Below are positions 1-11,067 of a stretch of 34,829 nucleotides of DNA, in pieces. The notes beneath the pieces are model-generated. The model saw nothing but the letters and a program-made list of their open reading frames with translations. It was not told where the DNA came from and made no database searches. Within the stretch, counting starts at the first letter, position 1; each line of letters begins with the position of its first letter. The position numbers and the translations under genes are program-made. The DNA comes from Selaginella moellendorffii. Lineage: Eukaryota > Streptophyta > Lycopodiopsida > Selaginellales > Selaginellaceae. Location of the stretch: assembly GCF_000143415.4 (NCBI RefSeq), contig NW_003314285.1, forward strand, positions 69,836 through 104,664. Reading direction: 5' to 3'.

Positions 1-1730
1 ATATAAAAACAAAATATCACTCAAAAGGAATGAAAAAAGAAAATAAACTCCAAACCTCGAAATATCTTAAGATGAATATGTTTTGATAACAATCTCTCAA
101 CTTTGGCCACAAAATTGAATGTAGACAGATTTGTTGGAAAGCCTAAACTCAAACAAAGAGAATGAGATAAAAATCACGGACTGAGATGTCAAAATGCTCA
201 AGAAAAACCAACTCAAACATCAAATTCTAGGCAAAGAGAAGGAGAACAAAGAAATGCACTCTTTAATATAAAAAAACACTCATTTCTGGCATTAATGAAA
301 GGCAAAAGCATGGCCGTGATAATCTCTATATGAATGGCACCTCCATTTTTCCCATAATCAAGCTAGAAAGTTGTAAACTTGAGCCATGAAGTGCTGTAAA
401 ATAAACATTGCTGCATATTGTGGCCTAGAGCAAATTGGCTGCCAAGAAAGGACTCATCAGAAAGCTTATCTTTAGATCTACATGCCTAAAAAAGGATATT
501 CCTAAATTAGTCCTAGAATCACAAGCTTGGAGTGCTAGAAATTTGGTGTGAAAATAGAGGAGCATGATGGCTAAAATTTCTTCCATACAACTGAATTCTC
601 CACAAAACAAAACATTCTTTAGCTTGTCAAAAAGAGGCCACCAAGTGCATTAACCCAAATAAAGAATAGCTAAAATCAATGCTCTAATTGTAATAAATCT
701 CCAGAAAATCGAGCAAAAAGAGGGTAATATGGAAAACTTATGCAAGATATGAAAATCTTTTAGTTTGCACTTTGGATTCTTGAAAGTAAAGACCTTTATC
801 CATCCTAAAGTCTCTAAAAACATGAATATAGCCACTAGAACTTGAGATCCCACTTAATCTTTCATGAAAACTCTTCATTCTCTCAAGAAAGTTAAACTAA
901 CTAGTTCATGCTAGAGTCAGTAATAGTTAGGGCATCTCTCAACCCTAACCACAGCTCCATGCCCTGCACACACACTCATAGTTCCAAGTTCAAGTGCAAG
1001 AGAAAATAGGGTGAAACCCTAAACTCAAGCATATTCTAGAGACTTAAAAATATTTGCTATGAGCTGGAATTTAAGCTGTGAACACCAAATTGAGGTGGCA
1101 ATGAGCTAGCACTGTAACAGCCTCAGATCCACACCTTCCTGGTAGCAAATAACAAATAAAGCTCAGAAAGAGCAAACCTCAAATCCTATTAGTTTAAGGT
1201 TGAAATCCCATTATGTATAATAATGGGAATATACATTCCAACAAATACAAAGAAATGGCATATTTATATGTCTTTTTAATGTATTGGAAATGGTTCTTGC
1301 CTTGCAAGCTTTCCCATTCAAGCATGGAAGTTGAAGATTGTAGGTCTAACTACAACACCAAAATTAGATTAATGAGTAGATGATTTTCCTTCAATAGTGT
1401 AGCCACACTCAAGGCACCAATAGGAAATTCTGATCAAGGTCATTTTGACCCTTAGAACTCTATCCAAGTCCATCAATCCAAAAAGTTCAAAAGCCTATCT
1501 TAAACTTTTCCATATTGGATATGCAAAGTGATGATTGCTATCCAAGATTCCATATCTATTACGTATATGGTTTATAAGATTCCATCAAGACACCACCTGG
1601 AGAGCCATATAGAATTCTATCAAAGAATCTGGTGTCATATGTGATGATTGTTTTGCCATGCCATTTTGGAGTGAATGCCTAAATAGATGACTCTTTACTT
1701 CAATTATTTAAAAATTATTGTTTAAATGGT
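1..1730. other. AT-rich stretch without a recognised gene
   Basis: I see only short open frames (for example minus-strand frames at 425-610 and 650-853) with no family resemblance, no clear splice structure and strong AT bias. No tRNA or structural RNA was recognised. It is probably intergenic or old repeat DNA. Confidence 0.5.
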
Positions 1731-1736
1731 TTTATT
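1731..1736 (-). terminator. poly(A) signal for the small secreted ORF
   Basis: The plus-strand TTTATT here reads AATAAA on the minus strand, about 40 nt beyond the stop codon of the ORF at 1778-2221. Distance and orientation fit a polyadenylation signal, but the hexamer is common in AT-rich DNA. Confidence 0.4.
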
Positions 1737-1777
1737 TTCTTAAACTATAGAACTTCATTCATAGAATATTATAATTC

Positions 1778-2221
1778 TTAAAAACAAGTATCAAATAAAA
1801 TTGGGGACAAGTTTATATGTGAGTTATTTTCTGAAAGCTCATCCCTTCTACTATGTTCTACTCGCAAACTCATTGACCAATTATCTAATGTAACTATACC
1901 TCCTGGGTAGTAATTTTCAAGGCAACTAAACCATATATCATACACAGCCTCCTTGAAGTCATTATATGAAATGTAGTGACATTGCCCAATATTAAAGAAA
2001 CAACCTAAAGTTCCAATTCGGGCATTATATAAACCTGGTACAAAATTATTATATGCATACTTATTCCACACTGTGGCTGCACATTTGCAATAGTTATTAG
2101 AGTTTGTTCCTATTCGTAATGTTCCAATACAATTTAAATAATATCCAGTAGAATAGGAACGAGCCTCTTTATAATAAGCAGAAAAGCTCACTATGATAAA
2201 AGTGGACAGCCAAAATTTCAT
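1778..2221 (-). CDS. small secreted cysteine-containing protein, unknown family
   Basis: An intact 147-residue frame on the minus strand. The N-terminus (MKFWLSTFIIVSFSA) has one lysine, a hydrophobic core and a small-residue end, as in a signal peptide, so the product is probably secreted. The mature part has six cysteines in its first 80 or so residues, including a CKC motif, many Tyr/Asn residues, and a glycine-rich turn (YYPGG) before a beta-like stretch; a seventh cysteine is near the C-terminus. A TATA box lies 45-55 nt upstream of the ATG and an AATAAA about 40 nt past the stop, so it looks like a compact single-exon gene and not a chance ORF. I do not recognise the family; small disulfide-rich extracellular folds (effector-like or antimicrobial-like) are possible but unproven. 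Confidence 0.5.
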   Translation of the reverse strand: MKFWLSTFIIVSFSAYYKEARSYSTGYYLNCIGTLRIGTNSNNYCKCAATVWNKYAYNNFVPGLYNARIGTLGCFFNIGQCHYISYNDFKEAVYDIWFSCLENYYPGGIVTLDNWSMSLRVEHSRRDELSENNSHINLSPILFDTCF

Positions 2222-2264
2222 AGCTGATATAAATTAATAATTTTAATTAGAGAATGTTTTAGAG

Positions 2265-2276
2265 GGTTTATAAAGG
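2265..2276 (-). promoter_or_regulatory. TATA box of the small secreted ORF
   Basis: Minus-strand CCTTTATAAACC, about 45-55 nt upstream of the ATG at 2221. This spacing allows a short 5' UTR. It supports real transcription of the 1778-2221 ORF. Confidence 0.5.
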
Positions 2277-2617
2277 CATATGTTTGTTGAAAAAATTTAC
2301 CAAACGACAGTGGAAGGGTTTTTAGTCAAGGAAAGAGTTGTGAATAACGAAAGAAAACTTAATGAATAAAGACAAAAGTTTTTAAAATTAAAGGATTAAT
2401 TTTTTTTTCTAGTAATAGCATCCATTTTTTCATCCATAATATCGTGAACTAAAAGGAATAATCTCCTATGAATTAGGGTTTATAGGCAAGGATAAGACTG
2501 TTTTTGAGGCACCTCCACCAATGATGACTTCACCTCCAATGAGTAATTTTCCTTTGAGAAACTTTCCCTGAATTTTCAAGATCATCTTGGCAAATGTAAT
2601 TCCCTTTTCTTAAACTC

Positions 2618-2755
2618 ATGCCTAGCTTGAAAGATGTGGCAGGAGCTCCTTTGAGTGATCAAACTCTGACTAATGCAAGCAAGTCTAGATCCAAGAAGGC
2701 CTTGGACAAGTTTGGCAAGAAGCTGAAAGTTGAGAACACTGGAGGCAAGAGGTGA
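2618..2755 (+). pseudogene. short lysine-rich open frame, possible gene fragment
   Basis: A 45-codon ATG frame starting MPSLKDVAGAPL and ending in a Lys-rich tail (GKKLKVENTGGKR, then TGA). Its base composition is less AT-biased than the surroundings and it lies upstream of a phosphoglycerate dehydrogenase fragment on the same strand. I do not recognise it. It may be the remnant of a captured gene piece; the reading frame does not continue. Confidence 0.25.
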
Positions 2756-3049
2756 GAGTGATGGTAGAAGTAAGATGAAGAGCTTCCAAATCCAACAATG
2801 CTTACTTAGCTACTACTGTGGCACAGATTTTTCAAGGAGAAGATAGACAAAATTAGGCAAAAGCAGCTGGATGCCATAGACCACTCCAGCAATTCAATTG
2901 TCTCCAGCAATTGTACAAGCACGACCAACTCATGTTTGGAAAGGTTGCTCAAGCTCCCACCCCTTGCAGAAGGTATGTGTTCTAGAAACCGTGCAAACCA
3001 TTTTTGGTTGTATCCAGGATGATGATGCTGCTGGGCCATCACTGGTTTT

Positions 3050-3378
3050 GCAGGAGCTCCAAGTGGACAAGGCATGATTGTCAATCAAGGCCTGGTGTTT
3101 TGCTTGTTGACAAGACTATCACTATGATAGTTAGATTGGAAGTTGTTGAAGGTATAGGAATGAACATCATTCAGGCAGATATGAGCCATCAGTGTGGAGC
3201 TTGTTAGCTTTGACAAGGTGCTGACTTTATCTTGCTTTATATGCCACTCACCTCAGCCACCAAAGTGAACTTCAACAATGAGATATTTGCAAAAGTGAAG
3301 AAAGGTGTTCATATTGTCAAAGTAATTAGAGATGGTGTGTCATTGATGAGAATTTACTAGTCCGAGTGACATTGTAGC
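3050..3378 (+). pseudogene. D-3-phosphoglycerate dehydrogenase pseudogene fragment
   Basis: Translated in pieces over shifting frames, this segment follows the NAD-binding domain of plant D-3-phosphoglycerate dehydrogenase, the first enzyme of the plastid phosphorylated serine pathway. In order I see SKWTR, GVLLVDKT, GIGMNII, VELVSFDK, ADFILLYMPLTSAT, FNNEIFAKVKKGVHIVKV and, after a frame change, VIDENLLVRV. These correspond to GKWDR, GVSLVGKT, GLGMNVI, VELVSFDE, ADFISLHMPLTPAT, NDETFAKMKKGVRIVNV and VIDEDALVRA of the family. There are at least two frameshifts and internal stops, and no introns between the pieces. About 100 residues of a roughly 600-residue enzyme remain, so it is a dead, probably retroposed or element-captured, fragment. 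Confidence 0.85.
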
Positions 3379-5280
3379 TTAAGTATTTGGAGTTTGATTT
3401 TCTTGATTTTCTTCCTTATATGCAGGTATTTCCTGCTTTTCAGGCTGATCTTGATATGTTAACATCCTGAAAAAGGCATAAGCTAGTTTAGTACGGGTAT
3501 ATGATTGTAATGCTGCATCTAACATAAGTAAAGCATTCGTATTAAAATTAGGTTTTGAATTTAGTTTTCAAAGACCCTATAAAAGTAGAGTTTCTATGAC
3601 TTTGTATTCGAAGTGTTTAGTATAAATCTATCCTCTTATTCTTCTTTTTTTAGTATTTTAATAGTAATTTCATCATCTTCCCTTCTCTCAACAACAAACA
3701 CTAACAATTTAAACATTTATTATTGATGACTTCCCTAGATCCTCTTTTTCAGCTCTAGTCAAATCTTGAAAGTCATGTCAAGTGTGAAGAAAAATCCAAC
3801 ACAACTCTTCACTCATGGCTTCAATATATACTTCAGCACTAAAATAACTTCTTAGTTTTAAACTGAAGAATGATATGCTAGCAAAGTTTGATGGGTTCAA
3901 GTTCTATAACTTCCTTAACTAAGGTAGATTTTGGATTACTATGTAACTTAATTGATATTTCATTCTAATTTCTTGTGTGGGATTGATCAAATCTCTTTTA
4001 CTTGGACTTCTCTTTCTTGGTTCTCTACCCTTTTGAGAATAATAATCATGTTCAATAGGATTTCAATCTTTATGTTCAACACTTCACTAGTATATTCAAT
4101 GATAATGACTAGGAGTGCACTGCTATAAACAAATTGTAATAATCAGGATTCAAGTCTATATCCACCTACGCATTTGAGTTTTAGATGGTTGCCATTGATA
4201 TTTTGTAAGACGATATAGCTTTTAAGGAATATTTTCATCCTGGCCTTTGTTAAATATTAAATATCTCATTCTTTCTTATCCAGATCTAACATTTCTCATA
4301 ACATGGTGTTGACTATAATAATTAGTTGTAAAAACATCAATTGAAACACCATCATCAAACCTTTGTTCCTCATTTAACATTTTTGAGTTAATGAGCTGAA
4401 GAGTTGAGTTTGTGAATTGCACTCAATTTTCAATAAATAAAATGTTCTAGATGACACTTCTTATCCAAGAATTTAAATACTTTATGCCATAATAAGGATG
4501 TTTATCAAAATATAAAATAAGATAAGATTTATTTGCAAATAAAGTATCTTGTCACTTAAATCTGTACTATGTACTTTCTGGCTTTTAAATGTTAGATTTG
4601 TCAGAATTTAAAATTATTAAAGTTGAAATAAGACTCTTTTGCAAAACCATATAACCATTTCAAAGGGAGAAAACAACTATTGATATAAATTTATTACATA
4701 TAAAAGAGAAATTTGCTTCTTCTTTAGAATACATTTTTGAGAGGTTTGTTGTAATATAGTGTTTAGAATTTATAGATTTTCACTTGCACTTACATTCAAA
4801 GAACACACAAATGTCTATTGTAATTTTTCTTCCTGAGGTAGTAATTCAAAGGTTAAAAGCTGCAACAGTTGTCTAATTACACAACACAACAAACCCACAT
4901 AAAAAATAAAAATAGAGGATAATGAGGATAGTGATAATAAGTTGGAGATAAAATGATAGAGGGTGTAACAAATTGGGTGTAAAAAAATGACTTCCTACTT
5001 ATTTTAGAAAATTGCAATTTCATAACTTTCAAGAAATGCTCTATACATTTTTTGGTTTTTGGTAGAAACAATAGTGATGATCAATATGATGGCATATATA
5101 CTCTTACGACATATGATAACATCATACCTCTAAAAGATAGTCATGAAATATTTTTTAAGATGGTAAAGACAAAAATGGAGATATACAAATATTATAGATA
5201 GTATTGTAAAAAAGCACTCTCAAGTATATAAAATAAAAAGTATGTCTTTTAATTAATTATATAAAGTAAGTTTATATTAA
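3379..5280. other. AT-rich DNA without a recognised gene
   Basis: No convincing coding segment was found on either strand. A CCCTATAAAAG motif near 3569-3580 followed by a T-rich stretch resembles the promoter of an old LTR, but no partner LTR was found. The minus-strand frame at 4877-5071 has no support. Confidence 0.4.
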
Positions 5281-5283
5281 TGT

Positions 5284-5540
5284 AGCACATATGAATTTGG
5301 AGCTGAACTCCAAACCCATTACACTATGAAATGAGGGTCTGGTACATTCTCAATCTTACAAGCACTAACTCCCCATATCTAGCACATGCATGCAAAACGA
5401 TGTCAGATGGTGTCTAGTATAATCTTGGCATATCGATGGCCTAACATGAAGAGGAGGTTACCCCATTGACTAAAGTAGTATGAAACTTGGGCTTAAACCC
5501 AAGTTGGACACAGAATAAAAAGTGACATAACTTAGCAAGA
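5284..5540 (+). repeat. dispersed old repeat, uninterrupted copy (empty-site relative)
   Basis: This stretch resembles, in the same order, the two flanks of the large transposon: 5284-5328 matches 15537-15578 (shared AATTTGGAGCT and AACTYCAA cores), and 5325-5540 matches 27845 to about 28040 (shared AAGCACYAACTCCCCATAT and GTCAGATGGTGTCT cores). Here the two halves are contiguous, so the copy serves as the pre-insertion state. The repeat is probably part of an old LTR element; the ends are not defined. Confidence 0.75.
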
Positions 5541-5562
5541 AGCAAACTAATGTCTCAAGTGG

Positions 5563-6060
5563 TTGGCCATGCATTTCAACCACTATCCTTACTACACATT
5601 TGGAGCCCCCTATAGCCCCTACCAGATAATAACAAACTTCACTCTTTTTCAACTAATTTATAGGATAGAAGTTATACTTCTAATTGAGTTGGAAATCCCA
5701 ACTTTACGATTAACACTAAAGCATGAACTAAGTGACAATGAGGACTTGCAATTAATGCTCATTCAACTTGAGGGGATGAATGAGAATCAATGTCAAACTC
5801 TTTAATATATAGAAACAATTCAATAGTAAAAAAAGCATAGATTTGATAAGAAATCTATAAAGGATTTCCAGGTTGCCGATTTGGTTATGAAATATGATAG
5901 TAAGATTGACAAAACATTCACAAAAAAGTTTCTTCGACAATAGGATGGCCCATATAAAATTCTTGAGGTCAAGAATAATGGATCATACTTATTAGCAAAT
6001 CTTGATGGAAAACAACAAAACATTTAAGTAAATGGATATAGGTTGAAAATGTTCTATGTT
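5563..6060 (+). pseudogene. decayed Ty3/gypsy integrase C-terminal region
   Basis: The forward frames read as the C-terminal part of a plant Ty3/gypsy integrase: FQLIYRIEVILLIELEIPTLRL, corresponding to the usual (F/Y)xLVYGxEAVLPIExExP block, then DNEDLQLMLIQLEGMNEN, FDKKSIKDFQVADLVMKYDSK, GPYKILEVKNNGSYLLANLDG (GPY/F module) and VNGYRLKMFY. Several in-frame stops and missing bases break it. No chromodomain follows, unlike the decayed element at 12-15 kb. It is the 3' end of an older element whose following non-coding or LTR sequence continues at 11232, after the young element inserted in it. Confidence 0.8.
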
Positions 6061-6184
6061 CAACTATAATACAACACTACTATTGGGTTGCAAACAACTT
6101 GCATAGGTTACAGCCATGTGGCTTGTTTGGGTGGGATTATGTAACAAGAAAAATTTCAGCCAAAAATGGCATACTCAAAGTCAA

Positions 6185-6189
6185 GGTGT
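6185..6189 (+). repeat. probable left target-site duplication (GGTGT) of the young retroelement
   Basis: GGTGT here equals the five bases directly after the 3' LTR (11232-11236). Joining the sequence to its left with that to the right of the element gives a continuous AT-rich host sequence. The left copy is separated from the 5' LTR by a 56-bp TA-rich microsatellite. Confidence 0.45.
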
Positions 6190-6205
6190 ATATATATAAA
6201 ATGTG

Positions 6206-6245
<40 letters not shown>
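6190..6245. repeat. (TA)n microsatellite
   Basis: About 56 bp of almost pure TA dinucleotides, with short GTG and CAT interruptions, directly before the 5' LTR. It lies between the presumed left target duplication and the LTR, so it probably expanded after insertion. Confidence 0.8.
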
Positions 6246-6409
6246 TGTGAGGGCCAAGTGTACGGCTACGATGCCGTATACTAATATTAGCGTAGTGGAT
6301 TTTGGTAGCCGTCGGATTGGTTTCAATCCGGACCACTCGCTCCTGTATATAAGCTAGGGTTTTTGGGCTAATTGATATGCACATTTCTGTATTCCCTTTC
6401 CATATTCCA
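6246..6409 (+). repeat. 5' LTR (164 bp)
   Basis: Begins TGTGAGGGCC and ends CATATTCCA; matches 11068-11231 except at two positions (C here, T in the 3' copy). It holds a TATA box (TATATAA, 6346-6352). Such short LTRs are unusual for plant Ty3/gypsy elements. Confidence 0.93.
6346..6352 (+). promoter_or_regulatory. LTR TATA box
   Basis: TATATAAG in the 5' LTR, about 60 bp before its end, the expected place for the core promoter of the genomic transcript. An identical motif is in the 3' LTR at 11168-11174. Confidence 0.6.
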
Positions 6410-6638
6410 GGCACTCACATTGGTGGAGGAAAGGGGCACCTTTGATTGTCCCTGAGGAGTGCTTGGATTTGGGATTTTGGTTTAGATCTAGCTTTTGCAT
6501 CGTCTAGATCTAGCTTTTTCCATTTCCTTTCTTTTTTCTTTTGGTTTAGATCTAGCTTTTTGCGTTGTCTAGATCTACCATTTCCTTCTAGCTTTTTGTC
6601 ATCTCTCTTCTTTTGCTCTTTCTTTTTCGCTCATCTTC

Positions 6639-7571
6639 ATGGCAGATCTGCAATCTCCTCCTTTGACTCTGGAGCAGCAGTTGGTACAATTGCTTGATGC
6701 TATGCGCTTGCAATTGAACAACCAAACTCAGTCGATGGCGGCGTTCACGGCACGTGGTACAACTCCTCCTGCTTTTGGTGCTAATCCTCGCGTTCAGCCG
6801 GAGTTCTTTCGCGGGAATCCTAGGGATGATGTGTACCATTGGTTCGATCACTTCACGGTGATTGCCACATATCATTCTTGGGATGATGCTCGACGTTTGC
6901 GTGAGTTTCCCACGTGTCTCCAAGGGACGGTGTTGCAGTGGTACAATGGTTTGAGCGCAGCCACTCGTGGGGATTGGGGTGTTCTCCTGGACGTCTTCAA
7001 ACGCGCCTTCAGCCATGCCGATGATTGTGATGATGCTTTCCAACAATTGCATCGTCTTCGCCAAGGGCCATCTGAGTCGGTGATGCAATTTGGCGTTCGT
7101 TTCCGAAGTCTTTTGCTTCGTGCGGAGCCAAATATGTCGGAGCGGATCAAGCTAGGAATGTTGTGGCCAGCACTTCGTCAAGATCTTGTCGGACTTGTGC
7201 ATGCACTTGCTCCTGCCACCCTTGACGATGCTCTTCGCTTGGCACAATGTTATGAGACGTCGCCTCTTCCACTTCTCGCTGCACGTCCTTCTGCTCCCCT
7301 TCCTATGGGTGATGGTCCTATTCCAATGGAGGTTGATGTTGCTGCTGCTCGAGTCCAAGGACAAGCGCGAGGACGTGGTTGTGGCCGTGATGTTCGCTGC
7401 TGGGCGTGTGATGAAGTTGGTCATACTTATCGGCGTTGCCATTGTTTTCCGGATTGGCGACCTCCATTTTCTGGGTGGAGACCTTGGCGTCAGCAACGTC
7501 CCGTGGGTGCTGCTGTAGTGGAAGGTCTGGACACCGAGATGCATCCGGGAAACGAGGAGTCGCGCGAGTAA
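6639..7571 (+). CDS. gag: Gag polyprotein of the Ty3/gypsy element
   Basis: A 310-residue frame that starts at the first ATG after the leader (MADLQSPPLTL). The middle resembles the retrotransposon gag capsid domain: a F(F)RGNPRDDVYHWFDHF block, then LQGTVLQWYNGL, DWGVLLDVFKRAF and SVMQFGVRFRSLL. Near the C-terminus (about residues 254-267) is a CCHC zinc knuckle, CWACDEVGHTYRRC, with arginine- and glycine-rich flanks for RNA binding. It forms the virus-like particle that packages the element's RNA. The frame is intact; its 3' end overlaps the start of pol, which is in the -1 frame. Confidence 0.9.
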   Translation: MADLQSPPLTLEQQLVQLLDAMRLQLNNQTQSMAAFTARGTTPPAFGANPRVQPEFFRGNPRDDVYHWFDHFTVIATYHSWDDARRLREFPTCLQGTVLQWYNGLSAATRGDWGVLLDVFKRAFSHADDCDDAFQQLHRLRQGPSESVMQFGVRFRSLLLRAEPNMSERIKLGMLWPALRQDLVGLVHALAPATLDDALRLAQCYETSPLPLLAARPSAPLPMGDGPIPMEVDVAAARVQGQARGRGCGRDVRCWACDEVGHTYRRCHCFPDWRPPFSGWRPWRQQRPVGAAVVEGLDTEMHPGNEESRE

Positions 7572-10500
7572 TGGAGGGACCTTGCGCGAATAAATCAGTG
7601 ACCCCTCCATCTTTCTTTCGGGAATATCATCAAGGGGTTCACTCGGCACCGGTTCATCCCGTGTTTACTTTCCAAGCTCGTTTTTATAACAAGAGGTCTC
7701 CTATTATTCTCTCCGTGTTGGTTGATACAGGTTCGAGTTTATCTTCTATTGCTCGACCTGTTACCACACGTTGTCGTCTACACTTGCGTCGTGCGGCGGA
7801 ACCAGTTTTCATTCTTTATGGCAACGGCCGTACACATGCATGTGCACGGGATGAGGTGGACCTGGTTGTGCGTGTGGGCGATCTCGAACTTGAGTTGCAG
7901 TCGTTGCGGGTGGTGCCGAGTCAAGCTTTTGACCTCATTCTTGGTATGGATTGGTTGCAGCGCAATCATGCCAAGTGTGACTTTGAGGCTTCTCCCCCTT
8001 GTCTCATACTTCCTTATGTTTCATCCATTCCTCTCACTTTCATACCTCTTCGTCCCTCTACTTCTACCTCTGCTTCCATTACTTTTGTTCCCCCACTCTT
8101 TCCTTCTGTGTTTCCATCTTGTTCTGCTTTTCCCTTTTCCGATCCCTCCGACGATCTTTGTGTTGCAGCAGTTGACCGGCTCATGAAGGAGTATTCTGAT
8201 CTCTTTGAATTTGACCTATCGTCTGGGGCCAAGATTGCCACATGTCATCCGATTCCAACCGGGGATGCTCGTCCAATCAAGATTCCTGTTCGTCGTCGGT
8301 CACCTAAGGAGATCAAGATTTTACGAGCCAATGTCAAGGAAATGCTGGAGAAGGGTGTTATTCGGAAGTCGCGGAGTCCTTGGGCATGTGAACCTCATCT
8401 TGTGACGAAGTCTGATGGGAGTATTCGTTTCTGCATCGACTATCGCCCGTTAAATGAAGTGACGATCCCAGATGTGTATCCTCTTCCTCACACTGCTGAT
8501 CTCTTAGATCGTCTGGGGCGAAGTCGTTGGTTCACCAAGCTAGATCTTGCTTCTGGGTATTGGCAAGTACCGATGGCCGAAGAAGATATTTCTAAGACTG
8601 CTTTTCGTACACCATTTGGTTTATATGAGTTCTTGGTGATGCCGTTTGGTTTGAACAATGCTCCCGCAACTTTCCAGCGGATGATGGACGAGGTTCTTTG
8701 CGATATGCCGGAAGTGACTGCTGACTTCATTGATGATGTCTTGATCCACTCGGAGGGGACGTGGGAGGAGCACGTTCGTGATGTTTGTAAAGTGTTGGAT
8801 CGGCTATGTGATGTTGGTTTAAAGCTGAAGCGGTCAAAGTGCTTGTTTGGGTCCAAGGACACAACTTATCTTGGGTACTGTATTTCTCGTGAGGGTTTGC
8901 AAGTTGATCCTGACAAACTTGTGGCTGTTCTAAAGTTCCCTACTCCGAAATATGTGAATGATGTGCAGCGTTTTTTGGGTAAGGTGCAGTATCTCGGTCG
9001 TTTTGTGGATCATCTTTCCGATCGCACTACACCATTGCGAGCGTTGCTGAAGTCATCAACGTCATCTTTCATTTGGTCTCCGGATTGTGAGTGGGCGTTC
9101 GTGGATCTCAAAGAGCTATTGACGACTCCTCCGGTTTTGGCATATCCTGACTACACTCGACCTTTTATTTTGCGCGTGGATGCTTCTGACATTGGTCTTG
9201 GAGGTGTGTTGATGCAAGAGAGCTCGAGTGTGCCTGGTCAGTGCCATCCCATTGCATACATAAGCCGTATATTACAACCAGCGGAGATGAACTACTCCAC
9301 GACGGAGAAAGAGTGTTTAGCAGTAGTCTGGGGTTTCGAGAAACTTCATGCATATCTACATGGTTCTCGGACGTTACTTGAAGGTGACCATGCTACTGTT
9401 ACTTCATTATTGAAGCGGAAGAACCTGGTTGGTCGTACGGCTCGATAGGCTTTGAAGCTTCAGATATATGATTTCGATGTTGTTCATCGCCCAGGGAGTT
9501 CTATGGCTGATGCTGATGCCCTTTCTCGAGCTCCTCTTCCTTCTCCACTCACTTCTCATGTTTCTGACGAACCTGTTGTTCCAGCATCTGTGGATTTTCT
9601 AGATGAGGATTCTGTGCCGTCGGCAGTTGCTGTCCTTGACGTTCAGTGTCCACAGGGCGTAGAGCAAGATTTAACTTCTCTTGATGAGGTTCGCGAGGCT
9701 CAAAAGATTGAGCCGTGGATTCGAAGGCTTCGAGATGGGTTTGAGAATCCTGCATCACTTGCTGATGACTTGCCTTTCCGGCATTTACATTCTCAATATC
9801 GCCTTGAAGATGGCCTTCTTTATTTTGTGGGGACGGATCCTGATGATCATTTACGGTTGGTGGTGCCTTCGGTGTTTATTCCACAGTTTCTCCATGCCTA
9901 CCATGATTCTCCTGTTCTAGGTGGGCATATGGGACACTGTCGTGTCACCGAGAAGTTGCGCAGGTCTTTCTATTGGCCAGAGATGCGACGTGATATTATC
10001 CGATATGTGCGTAGCTGCGTTTGGTGCCAAGCTCGTAATACTCCCCCTTGTGCTGTGGAAGGACGGTTGGAGTCAATTGCAGTTTCCCGTCCGTTTGAGT
10101 TGGTGGCGTTTGATCTTATGGGACCTTTTCCACGATCGACTGCTGGCAATGAGTATGTTATTATTGCTTCTGACTACTTGACTCGTTGGGTGGAAGTTGG
10201 TGCTCTTGCTAGCGCCTCTGCAACTGCTGTTGGATACTTCCTCCTCAATCGAGTGGTGTTCCAGCATTCTTGTCCAGAGCGGATTCTTTCGGATAATGGT
10301 CCTGCATTTATGGCTGAGGTATTTCATGTTTTGACATCTCGGTTGGGGATACGCCACACTTTTACGAGTGCTTATCATCCACAATCAGACGGTCTGGTGG
10401 AACGGCTTGTTCGGACATTCAAAGGGATGATTGCGAAGTATGTGAACTTTCAGCATTCGGATTGGGATGGTTATTTGCCGTCTCTTTGGTATGCCTATGT

Positions 10501-11035
10501 CACAGGGGTGCAGAGTTCTGTTGGTGCTTCACCATATAAACTTCTATATGGTCATGATCCAATATTACCAACAGAGCTGGGTTTACCTTCGCGATTGCCA
10601 CGAGCTCCTGATGCTAGGTCATGGGATCAGTATTTAACAAGCATTCTTCCATTTGTCCGAGCAGAGTCTGCCGAACACTTAGGCCACGTACAAGTGGGAC
10701 AACAACGGCGCTACATCTCCCATCATCGTCCACCTGCGGAGTACAAAGTGGATGATTTGGTGTTAGTCCGCTTTCCCCATCTTACGGTACGTGGTTTATC
10801 TAAGGGGCTCCTTGCGCAGTGGAAAGGACCGTATCGGGTGTTGCGGCAAGTTGGACCACAAGTTTATGAGGTTCGGCATGACGTTCAGCAGGCCGATCCT
10901 CCGGAGATTGTGCATGTGCAGCGGTTAAAACGCTTCATACAAAGGGATCAGGAGCAGTTAATACTGTCTACAGATCCGCCGATGCCTCCTCCTGACGTTC
11001 CTCCAGATCCTGGCCCATCTACAAGAGAACCCTAA
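7436..11035 (+). pseudogene. pol: Pol polyprotein (PR-RT-RNase H-IN) with one in-frame TAG
   Basis: One frame of about 1,200 codons broken only by TAG at 9446-9448. Domains in order: aspartic protease with VDTGSS (Asp codon at 7724) and ILGMDW; reverse transcriptase with RFCIDYRPLNEV, LDLASGYWQV and the FIDD catalytic box near 8726; RNase H with RVDASDIGLGGVL and the TTEKECLAVVW block; then, after the stop, the end of RNase H (HRPGSSMADADALSR), integrase with an HHCC zinc-binding region ending CVWCQ, the DDE residues in FDLMGPF, SDNGPAF and SDGLVER, and a GPY/F module (WKGPYRVL). The TAG sits where related elements have a conserved tryptophan, so a TGG to TAG change is likely. Expression relative to gag would need a -1 frameshift in the 7436-7571 overlap. 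Confidence 0.9.
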
Positions 11036-11052
11036 CGGCCTTCCATTATTCC

Positions 11053-11067
11053 GAGAGGAGGGGATGA
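11053..11067 (+). other. polypurine tract of the Ty3/gypsy element
   Basis: GAGAGGAGGGGATGA directly before the 3' LTR; the expected primer site for plus-strand DNA synthesis. Confidence 0.75.

Noticed and set aside
6099-6414. Open frames across the TA microsatellite and the 5' LTR
   Set aside because: Ile/Tyr repeats generated by TA dinucleotides; LTR sequence is non-coding.
6588-7649. Minus-strand and +2 frames opposite gag
   Set aside because: Shadows of the gag and pol coding sequence.
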